DNA of 64,000 nt from Candidatus Baltobacteraceae bacterium (GTDB lineage Bacteria; Vulcanimicrobiota; Vulcanimicrobiia; Vulcanimicrobiales; Vulcanimicrobiaceae). Under the pieces are notes generated by a model. It was given only the letters and a program-made list of their open reading frames with translations, did not search any database and was not told the origin of the DNA. Shown here one piece after another: positions 32,490-40,703 of this stretch. The translations under genes were made by a program, and so were the position numbers. The number at the start of each line of letters is the position of its first letter. Position 1 is the stretch's first letter. Location: positions 62,001 through 126,000 of the forward strand of contig DASXGW010000014.1 of assembly GCA_036488875.1 (NCBI GenBank), given 5' to 3'.

Positions 32490-33657
32490 GAATAATCGGC
32501 TTGGACAGATGACGCTCTTCCAGAACACGGGCGGCGATCCTCGGGCCTCTGCCACGCGGCTTGCTGACGTGCTCGCGGTTTATGGCGCGATCGGCGACGC
32601 CGCGTGCGGCAATCCGCCCGGATTTGCGTTGCGTAAAGCCGCGGCCGCCGTATCGCTCGCGCGACTCGCCGGAACCGAGGCCGAAGAGTGCGACGCGATC
32701 TACTTCGCGGCGGTCATGCACGCAGTCGGTGCCATAGGAAATCCAGCCTACCGCAAAGGCGAGCGCCTTTCCGAGCGGCTCGCGCGGATGGAGAGCTGGG
32801 ACACGCCGGCGATGGGCGCCCGCGTCTGTGAGGAACTGGCGCCGTTGCCGCGCCCCACCGCAGACCTCGTCCGGTGGCAGTGCGAATGCTGGGACGGGAC
32901 CGGTTACCCCGACCAGCTCCGCTGGCATGGAATCCCCCAGGGCGCGATGGTCCTCGCGGTCGCCGATGCGTTCTGCCGGGCAGCCGATCCCGAAGAGACG
33001 CTTGCAATCGTGGCGATGCAGAGCGGACGCGCCTTCAGTCCGGAGGTCGCCCGTTCGTTTACGATGTGGTTTCACACCTCCGGCGGAGAGGCCGAGCCGG
33101 CAGACCCGCCGATTCACGCGCTCGTCAACGTGACTCCCCAGACCGTCACCTCGCTGGTCGATGCGATTGCCGATCGCGTCGACGCTCACAACGGCGTCGA
33201 GGGACGCTGGCGGCGCGTCGAGCGCCTGACGCAGCATGCCGGCACAATCCTCGGCATCGACGCCGCGGAAACGACGAACCTTTCCATCGCGGTGCGCTTT
33301 TACGGCGCGGGTGAAATCGCCGAGGACGAACTTTCCGAAACGTCGTTCGATCCGCTCGCGCGGTTGGGAATCGACGATCGCGCGTCGCACGCGATAACGG
33401 CGGCCGCGCTGCTCGCGAACAATCCCACCTTGGGCGGAGCGTCCGCGGTCGTGCGCGCGCGAAGCGAGTGGTACGACGGTACCGGAAAACCGGACGGTCT
33501 GCTTCATCAAGCCATTCCCGCCGCCGGGGGCATTTTGGCGGCGGCGATCGCATACGATCATCTCGATCACAAGGATCGCATCGACACCGCGTCGGGAACG
33601 CAGTTCGATCCGCGCGCGGTGCGCGCCGTGCTCGAGGCCGCGAGGACGCGGGCATGA
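32488..33657 (+). CDS. Tandem degenerate HD-GYP domain protein
   Basis: A 389-residue protein with two related halves. Each half keeps a GYP-like signature, CWDGTGYPDQLRWHGIP near residues 134-150 and WYDGTGKPDGLLHQAIP near residues 340-356. The N-terminal HD metal motif is replaced (MHAVGAIG near residue 77) and the HH pair before DGTG is lost in both. It is thus probably not an active c-di-GMP phosphodiesterase but a binding or scaffold protein. Start ATG 32488 overlaps the moaC start codon on the other strand; ATG 32509 is an alternative. It overlaps the next gene by 4 bases. Confidence 0.8.
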   Translation: MNNRLGQMTLFQNTGGDPRASATRLADVLAVYGAIGDAACGNPPGFALRKAAAAVSLARLAGTEAEECDAIYFAAVMHAVGAIGNPAYRKGERLSERLARMESWDTPAMGARVCEELAPLPRPTADLVRWQCECWDGTGYPDQLRWHGIPQGAMVLAVADAFCRAADPEETLAIVAMQSGRAFSPEVARSFTMWFHTSGGEAEPADPPIHALVNVTPQTVTSLVDAIADRVDAHNGVEGRWRRVERLTQHAGTILGIDAAETTNLSIAVRFYGAGEIAEDELSETSFDPLARLGIDDRASHAITAAALLANNPTLGGASAVVRARSEWYDGTGKPDGLLHQAIPAAGGILAAAIAYDHLDHKDRIDTASGTQFDPRAVRAVLEAARTRA

Positions 33658-34568
33658 TCGAGCTTCAAGAGCGCACCCGGCGAATCTCCCCGTCGCGAAT
33701 TCACGAGATCCTCTTGCGCCACGGCTGTGCGAGTCTCGTCGATCCGTTCATGGGCCTGCCGACGCACCTCAACTATCTCAAACGGCACGGAATCGCGTGC
33801 CATGGCGGCGATCTGCTCGAATGGTTCGTGCGCGTCGGTGAAGGCATCGTCGTCAACGATCTCACGATCTTGCGCGACAGCGAGGTCGCCGAAATCGTCG
33901 AGATGCTGCCGGGGCGCATCTACTCGCTCGACATGTTCAAGGCGTGGGAAGGCGTGTTCTTTACCGAGGAACAGTGCGTCTATCTCGGCGTCTGGCACGA
34001 TAACGTCCGCAACTTGCGCAGCGACGGACAAACCGGGCTCGCGATTCTGGGGCTGTGGCGCGCGTTTTGTTACTGGCTGCAGAAGACGCAGAACGCCGAC
34101 GACATGCAGGACGTTCCGCCGTCGGAGCTGGCGTGGTCGTACATTCGTCAAACAGAGCAGTGGGTGATCGCCAACATGCGTCGCAACACGGTGCGCCAGA
34201 CCGACGTGTTGACGACCGTCGGCGCGCAGAAAGCCGACGCGCTCTTCTTATGCCCGCCCGCGCGCAACTCGTTCCGCAGCGCCGACGCAAGAATCTGGAT
34301 GTGGGAAGCGTGGTGGCAGGGGAACCCCTACTTCACGATCGAGCACGCGTACCGCGACTCGCTGTTCGGCGCGCGTGCCGTCGACCCGCCGTCGTACGCT
34401 CGCGCTTTCTCGAGCGTGCTGGCCGAAGCTGAGAACTATCCGCTGATCATCGTACAGACGACCGAACAGCGTTTGGGTGAAGTCGAGGGTCTCGTGCGCA
34501 ACGCGCGTTCCAACGTCGAGATCCTCGCGCCGCACCCGTACGAAGTCTATTTAGTCGCGACCAAGTAG
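33654..34568 (+). CDS. Divergent DNA-adenine-methylase-like protein, probably catalytically altered
   Basis: A 304-residue protein starting in an ATGA overlap with the pseudo-HD-GYP gene. The region DPFMGLPTHLNYLKRHG near residues 30-46 and the GIVVND strand near residue 68 resemble motif I and X of D12-class adenine methylases (DPFxGxGSV...KR.G). The catalytic DPPY-type motif appears as LCPPARNSF near residue 205, lacking both Asp and Tyr. The C-terminus (HPYEVYLVA) is like the family end. It could be a pseudo-enzyme or act on a different substrate. There is no restriction or specificity gene nearby. Confidence 0.6.
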   Translation: MIELQERTRRISPSRIHEILLRHGCASLVDPFMGLPTHLNYLKRHGIACHGGDLLEWFVRVGEGIVVNDLTILRDSEVAEIVEMLPGRIYSLDMFKAWEGVFFTEEQCVYLGVWHDNVRNLRSDGQTGLAILGLWRAFCYWLQKTQNADDMQDVPPSELAWSYIRQTEQWVIANMRRNTVRQTDVLTTVGAQKADALFLCPPARNSFRSADARIWMWEAWWQGNPYFTIEHAYRDSLFGARAVDPPSYARAFSSVLAEAENYPLIIVQTTEQRLGEVEGLVRNARSNVEILAPHPYEVYLVATK

Positions 34569-34576
34569 CGACGGTT

Positions 34577-34774
34577 TTAGCGTCGCGCTGGGGCGTTGCT
34601 TTGGAAGCGGGCCCAAATCAAACAGAGCAGTGCCAGTGCCCAACAGGCGATGAGATGCGTCGTGTGGTGCTCGTGCGCGGTGCCCGAGCGCGTAAAGAAG
34701 TTGATCGTGCCCATCCAATAAAGAATGCCGAGCACGAAGAAGACGAGTGCGAGAATCAAGGCGATGGGTTTCAC
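34577..34774 (-). CDS. Small two-helix membrane protein
   Basis: A 65-residue protein with two predicted transmembrane segments (about 4-24 and 40-56). A His-rich loop (HEHHTTH) between them could be a weak metal site. The GTG start overlaps the uppP stop (GTGA), so it is co-translated with uppP. No family is recognised. Confidence 0.7.
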   Translation of the reverse strand: MKPIALILALVFFVLGILYWMGTINFFTRSGTAHEHHTTHLIACWALALLCLIWARFQSNAPARR

Positions 34775-35616
34775 GATATTACTCCCTTAAGTGCAAGAAC
34801 GAAGCAGACGATGCCGGCGATCAAACAGTACCACCCGAACGGGCGCAGGTCGTTCGATCGAAAGTACCGCGTAAGGAATGCTACGGAAAAATAGGCGGCG
34901 ATTCCGGCCGCCACACCGCCCACGATCGCTTGAACGAGCACCACGTGGGCGTCCGGTGCGAAGAGCTTGGGAATCTCCAGCAAGGCGGCCGCGAGAATGA
35001 CCGGTGTCGCCAGCAAGAACGAGAATCGGGCGGCATTGGGATGGTCGAGTCCGCACAGCAGTCCGGCGACCATCGATGCGCCCGAGCGCGAGATGCCCGG
35101 AAGCAGCGCAGCGGCCTGCGCGAAACCGACGAGAACGCTCTGACCGTAGCTCATGGCCTCGATTGCATGCTCGCGCATCACTCTTCGGCGCAAGTACTCA
35201 CCGAGAAACATGACCAGGCCGTTGATCGCGAGGAACGCCGCCGCCGGCGCCGGACTACCGAAGAGTTGGCGAACCGGGTGCTCGAGGGCGATGCCCAGGA
35301 TGCCGACGGGGATCGTGGCGACGACGAGCCGCCAGCCAACCCGCTCTTCGGGATCGTCGCCCAGGCGCCCGCGAATCACGCTGGCGACCAGCGCCCGAAC
35401 GATCGCCCACCACTCCCGGCGGTAAAAAACGAGGAGCGCGAGCGCCGTTCCGAGGTGCAGCACCACGACGAAGGCGAGAAACGAGGGCGCCGAGCGGTCG
35501 ATGTTGGTCCAGTGCAAGACCGCCGGAACCAGGATGATATGACCGAGGCTGGAGAGTGGGAAGAGCTCGCTGACGCCTTGTAAGAGCGCCAGCAGCAGCG
35601 CCTGCATGAAGGTCAC
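34771..35616 (-). CDS. uppP: Undecaprenyl-diphosphatase
   Basis: A 281-residue polytopic membrane phosphatase (BacA/UppP) that recycles undecaprenyl diphosphate for peptidoglycan synthesis. The two family motifs are present: QGVSELFPLSSLGHIIL near residues 14-30 and LPGISRSGASMVAGLLCG near residues 156-173. In motif 1 the third Ser/Thr of SS(S/T)GH is Leu. The start may be GTG 35616 or ATG 35607. Overlaps a small membrane gene by 4 bases. Confidence 0.95.
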   Translation of the reverse strand: MTFMQALLLALLQGVSELFPLSSLGHIILVPAVLHWTNIDRSAPSFLAFVVVLHLGTALALLVFYRREWWAIVRALVASVIRGRLGDDPEERVGWRLVVATIPVGILGIALEHPVRQLFGSPAPAAAFLAINGLVMFLGEYLRRRVMREHAIEAMSYGQSVLVGFAQAAALLPGISRSGASMVAGLLCGLDHPNAARFSFLLATPVILAAALLEIPKLFAPDAHVVLVQAIVGGVAAGIAAYFSVAFLTRYFRSNDLRPFGWYCLIAGIVCFVLALKGVIS

Positions 35617-35704
35617 GGCGCGACGGTTACGCGGAGACGGTTTGCGCGGCCTTCTCGTCGCGGCGGGAGGATTGGCCTAGGGTGCGGACTAAGGCCGCTG
35701 GACT

Positions 35705-36097
35705 GTGGAGCAACTCCATCAGGGACGCGGCGACGTAGGTTCGCACGAAGACCGGCGCTTTCAGCGCGTCGGCGATACGCTATTGGTTTCGTACAGCATC
35801 TCGGACGATTTCGCTCCCGAGTTCACCGAGACGTACGATATCGCGCTCGGCGGTATGGCCATGCTCACCAATGCCGAGTTAGCGCGTGAAGCACCGATCA
35901 GCGTGCAGCTCGAACTGCGCGGCGATTCGCAGCCGATCCTTCGCCTTCACGGCGTCGTCCGCTGGTCGCGTTACGATCCGCTGCTGCAACGCCACCGCAC
36001 CGGCGTGGCGTTCCTCGAAGTCGACGACGAAATGCGCGCGCATTTACAGCGCTACATCGACACGCTGCATTTGCTCCGCGACATGGGGATGCTCTAA
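35705..36097 (+). CDS. PilZ-domain protein
   Basis: A 130-residue single PilZ domain, the common c-di-GMP receptor fold. The expected motifs are seen as RRFQR near residues 17-21 (RxxxR) and DIALGGMAM near residues 45-53 (D/NxSxxG, with Ala for Ser). The barrel end reads GVAFLEVDDEMR. GTG start at 35705; the N-terminal 15 residues are not conserved. Alongside the GAF/HD-GYP gene at 26475 this supports active c-di-GMP signalling in the organism. Confidence 0.85.
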   Translation: MEQLHQGRGDVGSHEDRRFQRVGDTLLVSYSISDDFAPEFTETYDIALGGMAMLTNAELAREAPISVQLELRGDSQPILRLHGVVRWSRYDPLLQRHRTGVAFLEVDDEMRAHLQRYIDTLHLLRDMGML

Positions 36098-36120
36098 CCC
36101 CTCTTCGCCTCGGCTCATCG

Positions 36121-36741
36121 CTACCAAGCGACGAACTTCACGCTGAACGAGTACGTTGACGCGACGGGTTTGCAGTCGTGCGTCGCGGGCGAGTAGGTTG
36201 AATCGCGAGCCATCCCCAAGGCGACGACGTCGAGCGACGAGTTGCCGCTGCTTTTCGAAACCGCCGCACCGGTGACGGTTCCGCGCGCGTCGAGCTTGAC
36301 GTCGACCAAGGTCGTTCCGCTGGTGGCCTCCGAACGGGCGGCGACGGGAATGTCGGGCGGTGCCGGCGTGCTCAGCACGACCGCATCGATGTCATTCCTC
36401 GCACACGGATTGGGTGTGCCGGTCGCGACCGCCGTCGGCTCCGGTGTCGGTGCCGCGGTCGCGTGCGCATTACCACCCTGACCCCCGGTAGATTGCGTCG
36501 CTTGCGTTGCGCGCGGCAAGGGCCGCGAGGTCGCTGCGGGATGAGGGACCGGCGTACGTTTGGGAAGCGGCGGCGGCGTCGGCCTCGTCGACATCGTCAG
36601 TCGATGACGGATCGTCACCGTTTCGATCTGCGTTTCACTCGTCGGCAGCGTGCGGTGCACCAGCAACGCCCATGCCAAGTGAATGAGCAGCGAAATTGCA
36701 AAGGCCGCGAGCAACAATCGCCGCCCGCGGCCCCAGTTCAC
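36121..36741 (-). CDS. TonB-family energy transducer (second copy in operon)
   Basis: A 206-residue TonB-like protein. It has a basic start, one transmembrane helix (about 9-29), a Pro/Thr-rich spacer (about 50-115) and a C-terminal TonB domain with TTLVDVKLDARGTVTGAAV near residues 141-159 and SSGNSSLDVVALGMARDSTYSP near residue 163. GTG start. Last gene of the TPR-exbB-exbD-exbD-tonB-tonB operon, separated by 15 bases from the preceding tonB. Confidence 0.88.
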   Translation of the reverse strand: MNWGRGRRLLLAAFAISLLIHLAWALLVHRTLPTSETQIETVTIRHRLTMSTRPTPPPLPKRTPVPHPAATSRPLPRATQATQSTGGQGGNAHATAAPTPEPTAVATGTPNPCARNDIDAVVLSTPAPPDIPVAARSEATSGTTLVDVKLDARGTVTGAAVSKSSGNSSLDVVALGMARDSTYSPATHDCKPVASTYSFSVKFVAW

Positions 36742-36756
36742 TGAGAGATCCTCCGG

Positions 36757-37482
36757 TTAATCCGGATTGAAGTCGGCGCGGAAGAGATAATCACCCTGCG
36801 TCGGGTCGCAGTTGACGAGCTTCGGCGAGTACGTCGATTGTCGCGCCGCGCGCAGCGCTGCTTGATCGATCGCCATGTTGCCGGACGATTTATACACGCT
36901 CGCGGTCATCAGGTTGCCCGATGGAGCGACCGTCACCTCGACCTGCACCGTAACCGCGCCAAGGCCCAGGTCTTTCGCCGAATCCGGATACTCCGGTGAC
37001 ACCGGATTGCTGACCGTTGCTTCCACGTTGGGGTTCGCACATGCGGGTTTGTTGGTCGCGGGTGCCGACGTCGGAGCTGCGCTTCCCTGACCATTTGGTA
37101 CGCCGGCCTCCGAGCCTGACTTCGGCTGAGCAACGGTGTTCTCGGTCGTCGACGTCGCGGCGTTGTTGCTCGTCGTCTTCACCAAGTTCACTTTGAGCGG
37201 CTTGGGCTGCACCACTTCCTGCTTGGGCGGCGGCGTCTTCTCCGGCGGCGGCGTGGGCGTCGGCGGCGGAGTCGGCGTGGGCGGCGGCGGCGTCGGGATC
37301 TTCACCTGGATCTTCTTGCTCATCGTGACTTTTTCGACTTGCTGCTCTTCGGTGTGCTGATTGATGTTCGGCATAAACGCGCCCACGGCGAAATGAACGG
37401 CAATCGAAATTAAAAAAGCGATCCCGATGAAGTTCCGGACGCGCTCGCCCGTCGTGATGAAGCCGGAATCAGTTTTTGCCAT
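36757..37482 (-). CDS. TonB-family energy transducer
   Basis: A 241-residue TonB-like protein. The transmembrane helix spans about residues 15-32, and the periplasmic spacer carries classic Lys-Pro/Pro-Pro runs such as PTPPPEKTPPPKQEVVQPKP near residues 70-95. The C-terminal domain has AVTVQVEVTVAPSGNLMTASV near residue 178 and ALRAARQSTYSPK. It should couple inner-membrane proton-motive force, through ExbB/ExbD, to outer-membrane receptors. ATG start, 3 bases after exbD. Confidence 0.92.
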   Translation of the reverse strand: MAKTDSGFITTGERVRNFIGIAFLISIAVHFAVGAFMPNINQHTEEQQVEKVTMSKKIQVKIPTPPPPTPTPPPTPTPPPEKTPPPKQEVVQPKPLKVNLVKTTSNNAATSTTENTVAQPKSGSEAGVPNGQGSAAPTSAPATNKPACANPNVEATVSNPVSPEYPDSAKDLGLGAVTVQVEVTVAPSGNLMTASVYKSSGNMAIDQAALRAARQSTYSPKLVNCDPTQGDYLFRADFNPD

Positions 37483-37485
37483 GAA

Positions 37486-37914
37486 CTACTGGGCCACCGC
37501 GCCTTCGGGTGTGCCTTGGACGTGATTCGCTAATCCGAAGTTGGTGAGATCCACCGACTTCGCAGCATCCATCACTTGAAGAATCGTGCCGTAGCTGGCG
37601 TGCGGATCGGCCTTGACGATGACGCTCGTGAACTTATGTCCGGTTTGATCCTGCAGCGTGGCAAACGCCGCCTTGGCATCGGACAACGCCACCGTATTCG
37701 ATCCGATTTGAATGTTATTCTTTTCGTCGATCATCACGACGATCTGCGAAGGCTGCACCTTATCCTTGTTGTAGGCGTCGGGCAGCTTCGGCTCTTTGGT
37801 TACCGAGGCGAGAATGATGAAAATAATGAGGAGGACCAGCAGCACGTCCGTAAACGGCGTGATATTGATCGTCGACATCACCTCATCTTCGCCACCACCT
37901 GTAGAAACGGCCAC
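37486..37914 (-). CDS. ExbD/TolR biopolymer transport protein
   Basis: A 142-residue ExbD. The cytoplasmic start MSTINITPFTDVLLVLLIIF (about residues 13-32) contains the conserved membrane Asp (TPFTDVLLVLL) needed for proton coupling, followed by a periplasmic domain ending near FGLANHVQ. GTG start. One of two consecutive exbD genes. Confidence 0.94.
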   Translation of the reverse strand: MAVSTGGGEDEVMSTINITPFTDVLLVLLIIFIILASVTKEPKLPDAYNKDKVQPSQIVVMIDEKNNIQIGSNTVALSDAKAAFATLQDQTGHKFTSVIVKADPHASYGTILQVMDAAKSVDLTNFGLANHVQGTPEGAVAQ

Positions 37915-37932
37915 GTTCCTCTACCCCTCCGC

Positions 37933-38346
37933 CTAAGAAGTGACGAAACCGACGTCCTCGAGCCCCGCCATTTTAGCGGCGTCGAGGATGCGAATGATCA
38001 CGCCGTACGGCGCCTTGACGTCGGCCACGATGGCGACGTGGTGGCGCGGCTTCTTCTTCGAAGCGTCGTACATCACGCGGTAAACGCCCTGGTCGTTCGT
38101 TTTGACGCCATCGACGTAGATAACGCCCTTGTCGTTGACGTCGACTTCGATGTCGTTTTTGTTCTTGTTCTGGTTCGTGTTCGTATTCGGGTTCTTGTTC
38201 GGCAGCTGTTTCTCGAACCCGGGCGGCGCGACGAGCGCGGCCAGAATCATGAAGATAATCAGCAGCACGAGCAAAACATCGGTGAACGGCGTGATGTTGA
38301 TCTCCGCCATCACCTCTTCGTCTTGCTTTGCAGATAGGAGACTCAC
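37933..38346 (-). CDS. ExbD/TolR biopolymer transport protein (paralogue)
   Basis: A 137-residue ExbD with MAEINITPFTDVLLVLLIIF near residues 13-32 including the conserved Asp. It differs from its neighbour by an Asn/Lys-rich periplasmic insert (NKNPNTNTNQNKNKND near residues 49-66). The periplasmic domain ends with AAKMAGLEDVGFV. Two ExbD paralogues in one operon suggest a hetero-oligomeric stator. GTG start. Confidence 0.94.
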   Translation of the reverse strand: MSLLSAKQDEEVMAEINITPFTDVLLVLLIIFMILAALVAPPGFEKQLPNKNPNTNTNQNKNKNDIEVDVNDKGVIYVDGVKTNDQGVYRVMYDASKKKPRHHVAIVADVKAPYGVIIRILDAAKMAGLEDVGFVTS

Positions 38347-38369
38347 GCGGTGTCCCTGTCCCTAACGAA

Positions 38370-39092
38370 CTACTTGGCGCCCGTTTGCGAGGGCTTGTAG
38401 AGATCCGTGGGAATCGGCGCGCCGGTATTGTGGAAGTGCAGCATTTCGGCGAGCTGATTGGCCGCGACGATCATCTCCTGGTTGTAGTTCTTGATGCGCG
38501 ACTTGAAGTAGTTGAAGAAGACCACGGCGATGACCGCGATGATCAGACCGGTGGCGGTCGTGATCAAGGCTTCCGAAACACCTGCCGCGACGACGGCCGG
38601 CGTCGAGTTGCCTTTGAGCGCGATGTCCTGGAAGGCCTTGATGATACCGAGAACGGTACCGAACAGACCGACGAACGGTGCGATGACGGCGATCGTACCG
38701 ATGATCGCCAAGTTGCGTTCGAGCGCGTTGAGGTGCTCCATCAGCGCGATCGAGAGCGCGTCGGTGATGTCGGCGCGATTCTTCTCGCCGCGGCGAAGGC
38801 CGAACTCGAGAATGCGCGGCAACATACCTCTCTGCGCCTGGCAGACCTTCACGGCACCGTCGAGATCATCGACGGAAATCTTCTGACCGATCGTGCGCAG
38901 CAGTCCTTTGGTGTCGCCATGCTGCGCCGCAAAAAACACGAGGCGCTCGATGGCCACGGCTAGACCGACGACTGAGATGGCGAGCAGCAGCCACATGTCC
39001 CATCCGCCCTGCTGCATGAGTCCTATAAATCCCGTAAACACGGTATTCCGACCCCTCCCATTTCCGGGTGTAAAAGTGGTGAGGGCGCCCAT
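38370..39092 (-). CDS. ExbB/TolQ/MotA proton-channel protein
   Basis: A 240-residue polytopic protein. Three membrane segments (about 30-50, 130-155, 165-195) and the conserved AVIAPFVGLFGTVLGIIKAF near residues 133-152 identify the ExbB/TolQ family. It forms the motor channel with the ExbD paralogues downstream. The ATG at 39092 has a GAGGG site; a GTG 17 codons later would give MFTGFIGLMQQGG, closer to the usual N-terminus, so the true start is open. Confidence 0.93.
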   Translation of the reverse strand: MGALTTFTPGNGRGRNTVFTGFIGLMQQGGWDMWLLLAISVVGLAVAIERLVFFAAQHGDTKGLLRTIGQKISVDDLDGAVKVCQAQRGMLPRILEFGLRRGEKNRADITDALSIALMEHLNALERNLAIIGTIAVIAPFVGLFGTVLGIIKAFQDIALKGNSTPAVVAAGVSEALITTATGLIIAVIAVVFFNYFKSRIKNYNQEMIVAANQLAEMLHFHNTGAPIPTDLYKPSQTGAK

Positions 39093-39137
39093 TGGCCTAC
39101 CCTCGTAGAAAGTCCTACTTGGAAACTCCTAGTTGCG

Positions 39138-40508
39138 TCACTGACTCGAGCCTCCGCCCCCGGGTGTGGCGTTCAGACTCTGTTTGATGAAGGTTTCAAT
39201 CTGCAGCGACAACCCCTCGTTGCCCGACTGCTTGGCGAGCGAATCCGCTTTGTTAAGCGCGTCGAGCGCCTTCTTCTTCGTGGCATCGTCGTGCGATGCG
39301 CCCCATTGCCCCGTCAGCGCAACGCCCTCGGCGAAATTCGCCAGGGGATCGTTGGGCTTCAGTGCGATGGCCTTATCGGCATAGGACTGCATCTGCTTGT
39401 AGTCCGGCTTCTCCATCCTTGCGATGACTAACGCGGCCTGCGTGTTCGCTGTGACGGCGACGTCGGGATCACCCGTAGCGGCCGCCTGGTCCAAGTCCTT
39501 GAGCGCCTCGGGATAGTTCTTGGCCGCCGAGGCATCGACGCCCATCTTTAAGTAGCTGTTACCAAGCACGCGTCCGGCAAGGGTGCTGCCCGGATCGATC
39601 TGCTTGATCTCCGTCGCGATCGTCTGCGCGTCGGCAGTGTCATTGTTCGCCAGATACGCGCCCATGAGGCGTGCGTCGATGTTCTCGCGAGCGGTCTTAT
39701 TAAACTTGGGATCGTTCATTGCCGCCGCGTGAACGGCCTTAAGGGTCGCGAGTGCGGCGTCGTTTTGCTTGTTGGCCAGCTGGGCGACGCCTAGCGCGAA
39801 CTTCGAGTTCGTGCTCGGATCGATCGCCATCGCCTTTTGGGCGTAGGTCATCGATTGCGTGGGGTTCGAATCGGAGACCGACACCGCCGCCGCGGCGAGG
39901 CTCGCGGCCGCTGCCGGCTGGAACTGCTTGCCGACGTTATTGACCCGGTCGAACGCCTGCGCGGCCGTCGTCACGTCGCCGCTGTCGAACGCCGCAATGC
40001 CGAGCATCTCGCGCAGCGACTCGTCGCCGGGATTGCTGAGCAAACTCGCCTGCGCTTTCGCTTTGGCCTCCGAATACTTTTGGGCGCGAATCAGTGCCGC
40101 CACTTGCGCTGCCGCAGAGCTGATGCTGGCCGTGCCGCCCCCGGCGCCGCTGCTCTGAGATGCAACCGATTTGCCGTTAAACTTTAACGTGAAGTCGTAA
40201 AACGAAGGCACGGCCGCCGAACCGCGATGTGCCGGGCGATACGACGAGTTCTGCGCGATCTCCATCGCGGCGTCGTTGTCGCCGGAGTTGGTCGAGTGAA
40301 TGACCTTGATCGCTTTGTGCGTGCCGTTCGGATTGATTTGAACCTGAACGACCACGGTGCCGGTGCCTGCGATCGCCGTGCTCGTCGTACCCTGCTTGAG
40401 GAGTTTGGCCGGCGTGAACTCGTTGGCGTATTGGGCCGCTGCCGGCAACGTTCCGAAGAGCAGTGCGGCCGCAACCGCTAATGCGGCGATTCCCGTAGTG
40501 CGTATCAT
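39138..40508 (-). CDS. Secreted TonB-C domain plus TPR repeat protein
   Basis: A 456-residue protein with a cleavable signal peptide (AALAVAAALLFGTLPAAAQ). It has a TonB_C-like domain (about 45-115, with GTVVVQVQINPNGTHKAIKV and MEIAQNSSYRPA) and then tetratricopeptide repeats over about 130-440, including YAQKAMAIDPSTNSKFALGVA and YADKAIALKPNDPLANFAEGV. It is the first gene of the ExbB/ExbD/TonB operon. A TonB C-terminal fold without a membrane anchor, fused to TPRs, suggests a periplasmic adaptor rather than a transducer. Confidence 0.82.
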   Translation of the reverse strand: MIRTTGIAALAVAAALLFGTLPAAAQYANEFTPAKLLKQGTTSTAIAGTGTVVVQVQINPNGTHKAIKVIHSTNSGDNDAAMEIAQNSSYRPAHRGSAAVPSFYDFTLKFNGKSVASQSSGAGGGTASISSAAAQVAALIRAQKYSEAKAKAQASLLSNPGDESLREMLGIAAFDSGDVTTAAQAFDRVNNVGKQFQPAAAASLAAAAVSVSDSNPTQSMTYAQKAMAIDPSTNSKFALGVAQLANKQNDAALATLKAVHAAAMNDPKFNKTARENIDARLMGAYLANNDTADAQTIATEIKQIDPGSTLAGRVLGNSYLKMGVDASAAKNYPEALKDLDQAAATGDPDVAVTANTQAALVIARMEKPDYKQMQSYADKAIALKPNDPLANFAEGVALTGQWGASHDDATKKKALDALNKADSLAKQSGNEGLSLQIETFIKQSLNATPGGGGSSQ

Positions 40509-40594
40509 CGATTACCTCAAAAAGTCTCTGCAAGAGTTGCTTACGGTGTAAACGTCGATTCGCTCCAAGCCGTTAGTACGGGAGCGAGCGCCCT

Positions 40595-40623
40595 TTTATA
40601 CCACAAGGAAGCCGTCTGATAAA
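40595..40623 (-). promoter_or_regulatory. Predicted promoter of the TPR-exbB-exbD-tonB operon
   Basis: On the minus strand TTTATC (40618-40623), 17 bases, then TATAAA (40595-40600), with TGG just before the -10 as in extended -10 promoters. It lies about 87 bases ahead of the TPR gene start, in an otherwise AT-richer patch. The -35 is weak. Confidence 0.45.
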
Positions 40624-40630
40624 CGACGGC
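40611..40630. terminator. Hairpin after rluB
   Basis: GCCGTC-TGATAAAC-GACGGC forms a 6-bp stem. On the minus strand it is followed by TTCCTTG, a poor U-tract, so it may be a weak terminator for rluB. It overlaps the -35 of the downstream promoter. Confidence 0.4.
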
Positions 40631-40703
40631 CGGTCCGCCGGGCTCAGTCTTTCACCATCGGACGGCCGACGCCCGCCCGGCAAGGAGGCAAGCTTGGACC
40701 ACC

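Noticed and set aside
33654-34568. A restriction-modification system
   Set aside because: Only a methylase-like fold with altered catalytic motif is present; there is no endonuclease or specificity subunit nearby.
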